Assembly: GCF_040412425.1 (NCBI RefSeq)
Contig: NC_089744.1
Span: forward strand, 30,775,001-30,839,000
Length of the DNA: 64,000 nt
Direction of reading: 5' to 3'
From: Macrobrachium rosenbergii
Lineage: Eukaryota > Arthropoda > Malacostraca > Decapoda > Palaemonidae
The notes under the pieces were generated by a model that did no database searches, had not been told where the DNA came from, and saw nothing but the letters and a program-made list of their open reading frames with translations. Numbering within the stretch: position 1 is the stretch's first letter; each line of letters opens with the position of its first letter. This document shows positions 36,442 to 46,920 of the stretch, one piece after another. The translations under genes were made by a program, and so were the position numbers.

Positions 36442-36753
36442 CTGTCTACAAACTGTAAATGTGCCATTTTAAAACATAGAGGCATAGAGCATTTCAGAAC
36501 AAAGAGAAAGAGACAGAACATACAAGTTTTTAAAAACGAGGTTGAGAACACTTCTAAAAATAGATCAGTGGAATGGAGGGGGAGAGAGAAATAGGATATT
36601 AATGTTCACGCTCTCATATATTCTTTCGTTAACCATTTATTTCTTTTTTTAAGGGTAATGTATTAAGCTAACTTTTAAATGAAATTACAGTAACTTTAAT
36701 TTCATTTAAAAGTTAGTTTAATACTGAATTTCCATCTTTTGATATCTAACGTG

Positions 36754-36829
<76 letters not shown>

Positions 36830-36938
36830 AATTCATAAATAATTTAACTTGATATTTTAAGTAAGGACAATCTCTCTCTCTCTCTCTCTCAGTCTCTGTA
36901 ATAACTGATAAATAATTTCACTCGAGTAAGGACAACCC

Positions 36939-36977
<39 letters not shown>

Positions 36978-37393
36978 TTAGCGCTCACACATTTTTACAA
37001 CTTATTATTTCTCTGTATGTCTTTACCTGTACAGTAGATAGTTTAAATTGATCTAATTTTACCTGTACTGTCTACGAAGTGTAAATGCACTAGTGTGGCA
37101 AATACGTTCTAAAACATAGAGACATAATAACTAAGAGTTGTATTAGTCAAAATAAAAAACACTGTTTGTTCATGAAAAAGCATTTCAGAACAAAGAGAAA
37201 GAGACGTAGCATGAAGTTATTAAAAAGAGGCTGAGAAGACTTGTAAAAATAGATTGGTCGGAAGGGGAGAGAGAGAGAAATTCTCTTCCAACTCTTTATT
37301 TTTATGTCAACCATTTATTTCTCTTTTTAAGGGTAAGTGTTAAGCTAACTTTTAAATGAAATTACAGTAACTTTAATATCATTTAAAAGTTAA
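36438..37393. repeat. internal duplication with palindromes
   Basis: 36438-36727 and about 37066-37393 are diverged direct copies: both contain 'TACTGTCTACnAAnTGTAAATG', 'AAAACATAGAG', 'CATTTCAGAACAAAGAGAAAGAGAC' type wording and end in the palindrome AAGCTAACTTTTAAATGAAA / TTTCATTTAAAAGTTA. CT tracts lie between the copies. Confidence 0.75.
36759..36826. repeat. (CT)n microsatellite
   Basis: About 33 CT units; shorter CT tracts follow at about 36872-36890 and 36945-36973. Confidence 0.97.
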
Positions 37394-38092
37394 CTTTAAA
37401 ATTTGGCTCATATTTAGTGTTTAAACTTTACAAATAAGCATTTACTACTATTTTTAGAGACCGTGCCAAACTTATGCGAAAATTCACCTTGCACGAGGGG
37501 TTCTGGAACCTAACCTCGCATGTATGGCTGTATTTGAATGAAGTGGAAACTGTGTTCGGTAATTGAAGTACCTTGGGTCCGTTTATTGGTAGTTGGCATG
37601 GTATTAGGTGAGGAACTATAGGAAGCACTTTTTTTTTTTTTTTTTTCCTATCTCTTCACCTTGGTGTAGGGTTTTTGAGTTTTGGGAGCCTGGGGTACAG
37701 TGTACTTGGAGTATCCATCAGTCTTAGTGGATAGATTTTGGTGTTTTTAAGTGTTTTCAGAGTACGTGACAGCATTGTCCTTTTTTTTTTTTGAGTACTG
37801 CACCCAGGGCACGGGCACCTTTTGTATGCTTTGCTAGCAATCAGGCCTTTCCTCCGCTGCAAAGCGCCCACTCAAGTAGAGGCGCCCCACGGCTTAACAG
37901 CCACGCCATTACAGGTTAAGATGAGCACCAACCAGAGGCAATATTCACCTGCAGTAGCTCTCTTACCGGGTAAAGAAACGACAAGCATAGCATTCATTGC
38001 TGGCAAATTTTGTATTTCAAAGTCATTACCATGCCTTAATGTTTTGGAGTAGAATATGTCCATGTATTCCACCTCCATTTGGTGTGGGATTC

Positions 38093-38172
38093 AGCTATGT
38101 AATTACTTGGAAAGTTGCTGATAAGAAAATGACATAATGAAATAAAGTTTCATATACTTACCAAGTAATTAT
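38093..38172 (+). repeat. internal complementary region (ICR) of DIRS element 1
   Basis: 38093-38119 is the reverse complement of the outer left terminus (29268-29294). 38120-38172 is the reverse complement of the outer right terminus (about 38351-38404), including the unusual AATGACAT and TTTCATATACTTACC wording. Thus the two element tips are joined in inverted form just inside the right repeat. This is the arrangement proposed to template completion of circular DIRS intermediates. Confidence 0.85.
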
Positions 38173-38212
38173 AGTCAGAGCCTGCCCTTCTCCCCTCTTA
38201 TTGCCATAAGAC

Positions 38213-38404
38213 CACAAACAAATTATCTTACCAGCCAGATTGTTTCCCGTGCTCCCCGATAGTGGGTGGGGCTGTCACCTACACAAAACAGAAGCAGTGC
38301 TACCTCAAATTTCTAAAAAGTTGCCAAGCGAGTTAGAAACGTTAGCTATGTAATTACTTGGTAAGTATATGTGAAACATATTTTTATGAAAATGTCATTT
38401 TTAT
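38213..38404 (-). repeat. right inverted terminal repeat of DIRS element 1
   Basis: Contains CCCCGATAGTGGGTGGGG, CACCTACACAAAACAGAAGC, and CTATGTAATTACTTGGTAAG, each the reverse complement of words in the left repeat at 29268-29410. The outer edge is set by the ICR match. Confidence 0.85.
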
Positions 38405-38464
38405 TGTGTAGTTAGGATGTTGTATCACCACTGATAATGGACGGCTTCCTTTGTTTATTTGCAG

Positions 38465-38574
38465 GGATTGATGATGGATATGACATAGAACGTGAGATGT
38501 TAGAAGGAATGTATCAGAGAATCAAGTCCCAAGAATTTAGAATTGGACATGATCATGTAACTCAAGTTTTAAAG
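38465..38574 (+). CDS. IQSEC: IQSEC exon: Sec7-PH junction
   Basis: Acceptor TTTGCAG; donor AAAG|GTTGG. It completes the Gly codon and ends on a whole codon. Peptide: GIDDGYDIEREMLEGMYQRI, then KSQEFRIGHDHVTQVLK, matching the family segment with I-x-REML-G-Y-RI and DHV-QV. Only 60 bp separate the acceptor from the right tip of the DIRS element. Confidence 0.96.
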
Positions 38575-38743
38575 GTTGGTTTCTTTTTTGTTAAAATTCA
38601 AGTGGAAAATTAAATTTTTAAAATAATATTAACTTGGATGTTAAAAATAGTATGTAGGTGAGATGAAGTTAATTCTGTCACGTGCTTTAGTTGTGTATTT
38701 TGGTGTATTTTACAACCATATTAACTTTCATGTTGTCTTTCAG

Positions 38744-38999
38744 GTTCAGCAAACTATGGTAGGAAAGAAGCCTAACTTGGCACTACCTCATCGTAGATTA
38801 GTTTGTTATTGCCGACTCTACGAAATCCCTGATGTAAACAAAAGAGAAAGAGTAGGTGTCCATCAGAGAGAGGTCTTCCTTTTCAACGATCTTCTGGTTG
38901 TCACTAAAATTTTTTCTAAAAAGAAAAGCTCTGTGACCTATACCTTCCGACAAAGTTTTCCTCTCGCTGGTCTCTCAGTTACCACTAAGGAAGTGCCAT
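38744..38999 (+). CDS. IQSEC: IQSEC exon: PH domain, N-terminal part
   Basis: Acceptor TTGTCTTTCAG; donor CAT|GTAAGT. Peptide: [79 protein letters not shown]. This is the IQSEC-type PH domain ([12 protein letters not shown] and [14 protein letters not shown] are family signatures), which contacts phosphoinositides at the membrane and aids Arf exchange. It leaves after one base. Confidence 0.98.
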
Positions 39000-39058
39000 G
39001 TAAGTGAAGGATATTTAGAAGGTTTTCTTTCAGTTTAGTTTTCTGTAAAAGAAAACTA

Positions 39059-39400
39059 TTGTGCCGGCTTTGTCTGTCTCTCCGCACTTTTTTCTGTTCT
39101 GACTTTTCTGTCTGCCCTCAGATCTTAAAAAATGCTGAGGCTAGAGGGCTGTAAATTGGTATGCTAATCATTCACCCTCCAGCCATCAAACATATCAAGT
39201 TGCAGCCCTGTAGCCTCAGTAGTTTTTATTTTACATAAGGTTAAAGTTAGCCATAATCGTGCTTCTGGCAACAATATAGATTAAAGTTTCATTCAGCATT
39301 ATACTGAGACCAACGAAACACAGATCTATTTTCGGTGGCCTTGATTATATTCTGTAGCAGCTGTTGCGCTGAAGTTTCTTCAATGCATTTTTCACTTGTT
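39059..39400. repeat. common decapod interspersed repeat
   Basis: Contains 'GCTGAGGCTAGAGGGCTG' and, 80 bp later, the inverse 'CAGCCCTGTAGCCTCAG', then 'GTTAAAGTTAGCCATAATCG' and 'GATCTATTTTCGGTGGCCTT'. I recognise this wording as a high-copy repeat of decapod genomes. No coding capacity. It lies 60 bp downstream of the PH exon. Confidence 0.6.
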
Positions 39401-40596
39401 TGATAATGTTTTAAGAGAGCTTGTTCTGCATATTTTGGTTCTATTAATGTGCAATTCTTGTTCAGACAGAGTAGGATGTTTTTTCCATATCAGACATGAT
39501 GTGGTTATGTACCAAGTGTTAGTTGTTCTTGTAAAATCATAACCTGTAAATTGTAATTTTTGTTTGGCTTGGCCAGCAGAATTAAAGCAGCTTCAAATAA
39601 AGAACTTATTGATTTGCTGCTGTTATTACTAGATAAATGAAATTTGAGTTATTCTTAAGAGATGGGACATCACTTCTTGACTGAAACCGCCAAGGGAAGA
39701 ATAGCTCCATGTTCCTGTGTGTATTTTCCTTAGTCCATTTATTGTTGCATAAAGTCATTTTGACAGTTCACTGTTTGGCCAGTACCTCATCCCACACACC
39801 CATAGCTGCTACTTGATGCTTGAGGTCACAGATGGCCAGATAGTATATCCAAGGCTTTTTTTTGTAACTATAAACATTTTTTAAAAACACTGGAGTAGGG
39901 AGGTTATGTTGCAAATCAAAACACAAGGCCATGGTGCTCTCAGAACTTGGATGGTTTTACAGTGCTCTCAGGCATCTCACAAATGCTGTATGCATGTTTT
40001 TGTTCGCTTGCTTCAACTCACTACATGTATTTTGACGTTTTTACTTGTATTATTTTCCATCATTGAATTCAGGACAGCAAAATACCAGCATTCACCTTTG
40101 AATGAAGCCGTATCAATCATTATACCAAGAAAAATAGATTTGCAGTAAATGTTAAGAGATAAATATTGCTATGCCCATAAGTGGTCAGAGTGTTTTGTCA
40201 TTGAAAATTTTTGGGACCCTTCCCCCTCCTCCCAGAATATTAAATGGTAAATTATTTAGTACTCTCCAGTTCAGATTAAACATTATTTTATGATTTATAA
40301 GACATTTTGATTTGGCATCATTTTTAGATGTAGGAAATGTTCATTTCCAACACAGCATACTGTGAAATTGCCCTAATTTTAGTACAGTTGTAAAAATTGC
40401 ATCCAGTTGTGCTATGCAATAGCATAAATTTTCCATTTTATCAGCTTAATAAATATGATGGAAGGTGATTGTTAAACATTTCTTTGAGATGTGGTTTTGT
40501 TTAAAAATACTTAGGCTAGTGGAGTACTTAAACTGTTTTCTTCTATTTACAAATTTAGTTATGAGTACTGTACTGGAAAAAAAATCATCTTTGCAG
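39401..40596 (+). other. IQSEC intron, no recognised element
   Basis: AT-rich intron sequence between the two PH exons; no element ends or exon candidates seen. Confidence 0.55.
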
Positions 40597-40941
40597 ATTA
40601 CCCCTATCTCATGGAAATTCGCCAGAGAGTTGACAGCAAGCTATTAATTACTTTTAATGCTCGAAATGAACATGATCGCTCCAAATTTTGTGAAGACCTG
40701 AAAGAGTCAATATGTGAGATGGATGAAATGGAGAACCTGAGAATTGAGGGAGAGCTGGAAAGACAGAAAGCATCTCTGAGGGCATCAAGACCAAATTCCA
40801 CGACAGATAATCGGGATTCGGGTGTTGCTGACATGGAGTTGTTAACAACATGTAGTACTGAGAAGAATGGAACCTTAAAATCGGACTCAACATTGAAAAG
40901 ATCAGCATTAAGCAATTCTCTGCTGGATATTCATGAAGCTG
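40597..40941 (+). CDS. IQSEC: IQSEC exon: PH domain end and coiled-coil-like helix
   Basis: Acceptor CATCTTTGCAG; donor GCTG|GTAAGT. Peptide: YPYLMEIRQRVDSKLLITFN, then ARNEHDRSKFCEDLKESICE, then MDEMENLRIEGELERQKASL. This is the last PH strand and helix plus the charged helix typical of the family. It then turns Ser-rich (RPNSTTDNRDSGVADMELL) and ends STLKRSALSNSLLDIHEAG, matching the conserved LKRSALS-SL-D block. It leaves after one base, shared by the exons at 42298 and 44735. Confidence 0.97.
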
Positions 40942-42297
40942 GTAAGTTTTAATCTTCTTTTGATTATATCAGACTAGTATAAAAAAAATGTTTTGACAGT
41001 ACTTTTCCTTAAAGCCACTCACTTTTTGCATTCACTTGTTATTATTCATGAATTTAGTAAACACAGATGGATTTGTCAAGATATATTTGTGTTTGAGTAG
41101 TGGTAATTTTTCACCAAAGGTTTAATGGTATCTTGTAAGTGGCAACATGGAGATGTTAGTTTTTGGCAATTTTATGTCTAGTGTAGAAGGTAGTATTAGC
41201 TGTTGAACCTAATACTTCAGTAAGGTTTTGCTGTAGTGTAATTTGAAGGTATGAATTCAAAAGGCCTTAGAAATATTAGAATAATTGCAAGTGATTCTCA
41301 GTCCAAAATATTGATAAATGTTTGGGTACTTACTCTCTCTCTCTCTCATATATTTTAAAGTACAAAATAAAATATTTTCATTAAACCTGTTGCCACTTAC
41401 TTGGAGTTGATGCAGTACTAATTTCTGTTTTGAAGCTCCATTATTAATTTTCTGGAATATATCTAAATTAGATGTCACATGCTTATATATTTTTTTTTCT
41501 CAAAATTTTTGTTTCACCAAATAATTATTTCAAGACTGCACTAGTATAAGTTAGTTTTTAATTTCTTTTGTTTTGTAAAAAAATTGTAAAAATTATTTTA
41601 CATCACCACCTGGCTTGTTAATGAAGAAAGTACAATTATTAGACATAAAGAGCTATTCTGTCAAATTAAGCAGTGCAGTTCATAGGTGTGAGAGGCATTT
41701 TCATGTTTTCAATTCATGTCATAGTTTATCTTGATAACATAATCAGTATTTACATACTTAATTTTTTTTGCAGTTGTTCCATATTTTGTAGAGTAGAAAT
41801 TATAGAAATTAATTTGTGTAACATTTGTATACCTAGAAACTGATATTAAAAAAGTTAAATGTTTTTATAAATATACCTTTACAGTCATAATGGTTGTACC
41901 TAAAGAAAAATGACTCACTAAGTTTTTTTATGTATGAAAGCTTGACTCCAAAGCACATGCGCTGCTCACCTTTCTGTACCACGGAGCTATGTCACCACCG
42001 CACTCTTAACTGGAATGAATGCTGGAGAACTGATAGTTTGTGTGAGTTTGGTATATTGAAGTAATGTAGTGTTGTTTAGCACTAACCACTAGATGCACAC
42101 ATTGTATAGTAATTTAGTTTTGTAAAGAATTGAGTAGATTCTCTTCCTCAAATGACGTCCTTGTTGCTGCCATAAATAACAAAGGCTTTAAAGATGAATT
42201 CATTGATAATATTATATTTGAAATATAAGATAAATAACTTGAGTTTAATGTTCAGAAGTGAGTTCTGGTGGGGTGAGTTTAACAATGTGGTTCACAG
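40942..42297 (+). other. last IQSEC intron, no recognised element
   Basis: AT-rich intron with a short (CT)6-type stretch at 41334. Nothing else recognised. Confidence 0.55.
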
Positions 42298-42569
42298 AAA
42301 TTGGTGGGCAGTCAGTGCGACGGGGGAGCGTGGGCTCTCTCGATTCTGGCATGTCTGTCTCCTTCCAGTCCACTAGTGCCTCCAATGAGACTTCTCCAGC
42401 TGGTGGTCCTCTGCCATCACTGTATTTCAAGTCATCCCCAGTGGATCTTCAGCAGCACCCTAACCTTCATCGGCGTACTTTAACATCAAACACTTCATTT
42501 CTTGGTCAGCTGTTTCGTCCACGCAGAACTTCGCGTTCTGATTTATCCTCAGCTGGAGTGGAGGTCTGA
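42298..42569 (+). CDS. IQSEC: IQSEC terminal coding exon, tail ending V-E-V
   Basis: Acceptor GGTTCACAG; reads EIGGQSVRRGSVGSLDSGMS, then VSFQSTSASNETSPAGG, LYFKSSPVDLQQHPNLHRRT and TSFLGQLFRPRRTSRSDLSS, AGVEV and TGA at 42567-42569. The RRGS-GSLDS and SFLG-LF-R elements correspond to the Ser-rich tails of vertebrate IQSEC1/2. The last residues V-E-V fit a class II PDZ-ligand pattern (hydrophobic at -2 and 0), inference only. With exon A, the visible exons code for about 952 residues. Confidence 0.93.
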
Positions 42570-43360
42570 CAGTGATACAAGCAGCCTCTCACTCTCCATC
42601 TTCCTTCACTGGGAAATGTTGATATTAGGCAAAGTCAGGTTGTATCTTCTAGCCATAATCTAGTCTTTCAAGTGTACACAAGCATTCCAAATAGAGCACA
42701 GTGAAGATGATGTGGCCAAAAACATCAATTCTGTAAATTATCCTGTGTATCTCATACTGTGTATGTGTGCAAAGGTATCGGTACTTATGTAATTAGGTGA
42801 ACATTTGAGGAACCAAACAAATATGCAGTGCCATTTAGTCAGATATAGTCAAATATATAACCTTGTATAAAGTATTATGTATATAAATCATGTTAAATAA
42901 TAATCTGTAATATATATATACTTTAATCATAGTTGGCTGAATATGTCCAAGAATAGATTTTTTTCTGATGGTATTTTAGAGTAGCATCTGCTAGTCTAAA
43001 AGTCAGGATTTCATAAGATTTCCAGAGTATAGTTATTAACATTATTCAGTTTGTGTACACAACCTTTCAAATGAAGAGTAAGGTACAGTTTAATTCAGTT
43101 TAAACTGTATACTTCCCTATGAAATTTATCTCTAGTCAGCACTCTTGATTTTTATGTCTTGTATTTGATGCTTCAAGGACAAATTGTTGGACTAACTTGA
43201 CAGTGGGGTGTTCCAGATTATACTTTACTGATATCACACACTCACATCCAACATTGTACATAGGGATATATTGTTATCATTTCATCAGCTTGATTGTACA
43301 GGCTGTATTTCTATGACAAAAATAAAGAATTATCATGCAATAAAATAGTTAACTTTTTTC
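42570..43360 (+). other. IQSEC 3' UTR
   Basis: AT-rich sequence following the stop codon, running to the tandem polyadenylation signals. The true cleavage site cannot be read directly. Confidence 0.6.
43321..43344 (+). terminator. two AATAAA polyadenylation signals
   Basis: AATAAA at 43321-43326 and 43339-43344, 750 bp after the stop, followed by a T-rich stretch. They are the most likely 3' end signals for the transcript ending with the exon at 42298. Confidence 0.6.
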
Positions 43361-43399
43361 ACCTGTAATGTCTTTATTAGGTCCATTGTATACTGTGAA

Positions 43400-44734
43400 G
43401 TTGAAATTTTTGGTGCTTATTCAGTAACTTCTGGCTAGAAAGCAATTACTGCAGATAAAGGGAACATCAATGGAAGTACAGTAGTTTGAGTGTCAGGTAG
43501 CACCAAAATCTGAAGTCAGTGATTAAGGAAATATGCTCATAGCTTATATAATAAAAGTCTAATTACCAGGCATATGATGGTTTGGAGAGTCTTTTAATTC
43601 AAAAGCTATGGTAAATAATTACAGTAGGTATGGGTCATGCAGTAAAAGTCAAAATGCTAATTACTGTACTCTGATGTGGTACATATTCAATGAGAGTCCA
43701 CTAGTTTGGTATCCAGTAGTTTGGAATGTCTACTAATGCAGATGAATGAAATAATTCCGTTTGTGTGAAAGCTTCTGATGATCCAGCACAATTATGATTG
43801 TTTCCAAATACTAGGTGAGAATCTGAGTTCTGTGTAATTCCAAGCCACCCAGTCCAGCCAATGTAAGTGGCAGCGCTAACATGAACGAATTCAGCACTTG
43901 AAAATTGCTTAAACTTTGTGTGCACATGGATACAGTGAACATATGCTTCACTTCCTTTTATTTTTTTTTTATATCTGTTGTGAAAGTGTATGCTGCTTAA
44001 ATTTTTGCTTATTGTTTCTTTGTGTTAACCTGATTGCTGATACAGTACTTTGCTGTGGCATCATCTGGTTCCAAAGTAAATGGGATATGAGTTCTAATAA
44101 TTTCTTTAAAGGATTATGTTTTTCCTTCTTTCACTCGGTCGCAAATTTTACCGTCTGTCGTCTGGTCTATTTTCGTAATCTCATTCTGATAACATTATTT
44201 TCTTATGGTTGTTACAATTAGGGGAAGCAAGAGGTTATTATAAGTTTGTAGTTTTCTGTAGGAATGTTTTTTGTTGAGTAAAATTTCCTAATGATAAATA
44301 GATCACAAAATAAGTAGGTTAGATAACTTATGTTCTAAACATCTGTTTCATTCTTCACCAACTGTATGCACAGCTGTTTAGACTGTGTAAGCTAGTGTCA
44401 ATTAACACTTCCTTGTTTCCTTGTTACAGCTTTTATAGTTCTCATTTTGCAAGCATTCTTTTCTTTTCATGTTAGAGTGAAACACTGTAATATGTAATAA
44501 AGTTATTTTAGCTGGTTTTGTTAACCTTTTTTTGTGTTAAGTTGTTTATAATACATGATAACTTTGCAGTGAATAGATGACACCTGTTGCCAGAGACCAT
44601 CACTTTTATATGCTAGCCTAATTATAACCTGTTCTTCAGTGTAGACTAATATGATGGTTAAGAGTAATTACATGGTAGAAGTGGTAATTATGTGAGATTG
44701 TCCCTATGCTTTGATTTACTTTCATTGGCCTCAG
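43400..44734. other. unassigned DNA downstream of the main IQSEC 3' end
   Basis: No coding domain, element end or repeat recognised. If the exon at 44735 is used, this would be intron of the longer isoform. Confidence 0.4.
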
Positions 44735-44859
44735 ATTTGTTGACGCCAATTCCTACTGCACAGAGAGGTTTGAGCTACTCCCTGTCGGAGGTAAGTGGCT
44801 TTCTCACTGCCAACAGTCTATGCTCTACAACTCTGTCTGATGATGAATCTTGCATATAG
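44735..44859 (+). CDS. IQSEC: candidate alternative IQSEC terminal exon, tail ending E-S-C-I
   Basis: A strong acceptor (TTACTTTCATTGGCCTCAG) opens a frame that fits the one-base exit phase of the exon ending 40941. It reads DLLTPIPTAQRGLSYSLSEV, then SGFLTANSLCSTTLSDDES, C, I and TAG (857-859 of the 44-kb block). E-S-C-I fits a class I PDZ ligand (Ser at -2, Ile at 0). A perfect donor, GAG|GTAAGT, lies inside at 44790/44791; if used, this would be a 56-bp internal exon ending on a whole codon, and the tail would continue further downstream. I cannot tell which. Confidence 0.5.
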
Positions 44860-46019
44860 AGCTGCTATGCAGGCCTAAGCTATGGTGCTTCTAGCCTTTT
44901 ACACACTGCTAAAGAATTGTTGTGAGCTGCCAACCAAATCAGCTCACAACCTATCCATGGTACTGTAATTTAATTACATGATACCACACACTAAATCTCA
45001 TACTGTAACACTAAACTACTACTCTTTGATATGCGAGGCCCACTTGATACCTGTTGACAAGGTCACTCACTCCCACTTTTTAAGGATTCTAAGCCCTTCT
45101 ATATTCCTTGCAACTCGCCCGTTGAGGGGTTGACCTGCTCATGAGTTACTGAAAAAACTATTACGCCTCCTTCCCAAAGATTAGCAAGAGCACTGTACAG
45201 TATAGCCTCTTGTTTTAAATTTATATTTAAGGCTGCCTTGTTTCTGGTTTTTCTCACACAAAAGGCATGAATTCTGTTCAACTAACTTTGCCACTTGCTT
45301 TATCACAGACTCAAATCTGACTATGATGGGGAATTGTTCAGTAGTTCTTTTAACCTTTCCATCACTGGACACAGATTTCCATTCAGTGACTGGCAGTTGT
45401 CTCCCACATACTGTATAGGTTTCCTTGGAATATTTTGTGGCAGTCTTCTTAGGAATGTATTACTTCTCAATAGATGTTGCAGAAACTATGAAAGGCAATA
45501 TTTTGTCATGTTGCAGGCAAAAATTGTTGCTTCCTAGTCTATTTATGGTTCAAGAAATTATCAAAAGTTTTTACCATGACTTGACATAATAAATGATTAA
45601 AATCTTGGTATGCTTTGGATGAATTGTCAAAAGGAATTTATCACAGAAGATGCCAATTTTATTCCTGCCAAGCAAAGAATGACTTGGGACATGGCTAGTT
45701 CGTAGAGGATACTGAAAAGGCAGATGTGTTTATCATTTGTGGAGAAGTGTATGAAAAATCTAAAAATTTTGTGAATGATCTTAAAAGTTCCCCGATAAAG
45801 GCAAGGTAGAAAACTTAGTTTTTGATTTGACTGATAAAGCTGGCAAAGATGGCTGGTAAACAGTTTTTAGTTTTGCATAAAGTTCCAACTTACATACACA
45901 TATTCTGAAAACAATGTCTATCTCTTGTATATGGGCCATTATGAATAATTACCTATTTCACCAAGCGATTCAAAGTTTTGCCATCTTTTTCACAGAGCTC
46001 TTTTAAAACACCAGCTGAG
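44860..46019. other. unassigned DNA
   Basis: No supported gene or element. Short open frames lack recognisable domains. Confidence 0.4.
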
Positions 46020-46920
46020 AATGAGTCACAGTTTTAGGAGCATGGAAGAGGTAAGCGTAGATAGTGTGGTGGGACAAGGAAGTGAAAAACTTATTGAAGA
46101 AAAAATGGTTTACTTGAGGCACAATTGCAAGACAAAGTGGAAGACTGTGTAAAGGAATACTGTAGCAACAGAGGGAAAGGTTAATGAGCAAATAGATCTC
46201 TGAATAAAAGGTACAAAACGAAACAGTGCAGTCTAAGGTGCGTGCAATACTGGGTCAATGATTCAAGAGTAGAAAGGATTAAAGTAAGGTTGAGAATGCA
46301 AGTAGAATTGACGGTTTAGGATGACATTAGAGCAGTTAAAAGCTTGAATGAAAAGACACCAGGAGTTGGGGGGATGATGAATGAAATGCCAAGCTCTTGT
46401 GGTGAAAGTATGATTGAGTGGATGGCAGGGTGTGTCAGGTATTTCTGGATGAGAGAAAGGTATTAAAGGAATGGGTGGTAGGAATAACTGTTCCTTTATA
46501 TAAGAGGAAAGGTGATAGAGTAGGCTATGAATTATAGGAGCGTAGCATCACTTAACATAACAGGAAAGTTGTGTGTTATGATTCTGCTTAAGAATGTAAG
46601 ATGACAGAACTGATATGGGAAGAACAGCATGAGTTTAGAAAATAGTTCATGAAGCATTTATCTGAGATGATGACTGCAAAGGTAAAATGCTGTATGTGGC
46701 AAACATGAAACTAGAAAAAGCTTTGAAAGAGTTTACATAGACAATAGAGGGTTTTAGAGATAAATGGTTTAGAAAGCCTTAATAAGTTTCCACAACGAGT
46801 GAAGTGTGAGGGAGTATTTGTAGGTGGGAGAGAGAGTGATTTGATGTAAAAAAAACAAAAAGGGACTGAGACAAGGCCATGTTAAGCTGGTACATTCTTT
46901 GTTGGAGTATATGTTTGTTT
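46020..46920 (+). mobile_element. RTE-like LINE fragment, reverse transcriptase, decayed
   Basis: Same family as 18990-19880. Broken frames read LNEKTPGVGGMMNEM, SCGESMIEWMAGCVRYF, then wording for the IVP-Y-KGKGDR and NYRS-SL-TGK blocks, EEQHEFRK, KLEKAL and, near the end, GGRESDL and KGLRQG. It contains many stops. Shared upstream wording (GGTTAATGAGCAAAT-GATCTC) with the copy at 19206 confirms the family link. Confidence 0.7.

Larger units (their letters stand above)
35814..37530. mobile_element. second TA-flanked DNA transposon nested in DIRS element 1
   Basis: Left end TA|CAGTAATACCCCGAACTTGCG; right end ...CGCATGTATGGCTG|TA, the latter being a worn version of the inverted left end. TA is duplicated at 35812-35813 and 37531-37532, and excising the element rejoins the recombinase frame exactly. 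GGAACCTAAC appears near both ends. The interior contains several (CT)n tracts and an internal duplication, but no transposase frame. Probably a Tc1-mariner/pogo-derived MITE. Confidence 0.82.
34830..37640 (+). pseudogene. DIRS element 1 tyrosine recombinase, broken
   Basis: Pieces: LTGFRLSASLSEQKGFQEEL / KLIRAKGFSRGAAEAIARCR, STIKGYRVCLAQYLN (core-binding region), LATAKRISEIQAI (first catalytic Arg area), KAHDIRVVSTSLTF (HxxR) and VFSSHY, whose Tyr is the expected nucleophile. The frame is cut at that Tyr by the element 35814-37530 and resumes LNEVETVFGN ... STLGPFI at 37534. Other frameshifts and stops are present. Confidence 0.75.
29268..38404 (+). mobile_element. DIRS1-like retrotransposon (element 1) with nested insertions
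   Basis: Ends: 29268-29410 and the reverse complement of about 38213-38404 are similar (CTTACCAAGTAATTACATAG, GCTTCTGTTTTGTGTAGGT and CACTATCGGGGA occur in both). An internal complementary region lies at 38093-38172. In between, on the + strand, come a gag-like ORF, reverse transcriptase with YLDD, RNase H and tyrosine recombinase, the DIRS order. Three insertions (32614-34090, about 34526-34594 and 35814-37530) interrupt it; without them and their target duplications the element would be about 5.9 kb, a usual DIRS size. Frames are broken in several places, so it is a dead copy. It sits in sense orientation in the IQSEC intron. Confidence 0.92.
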
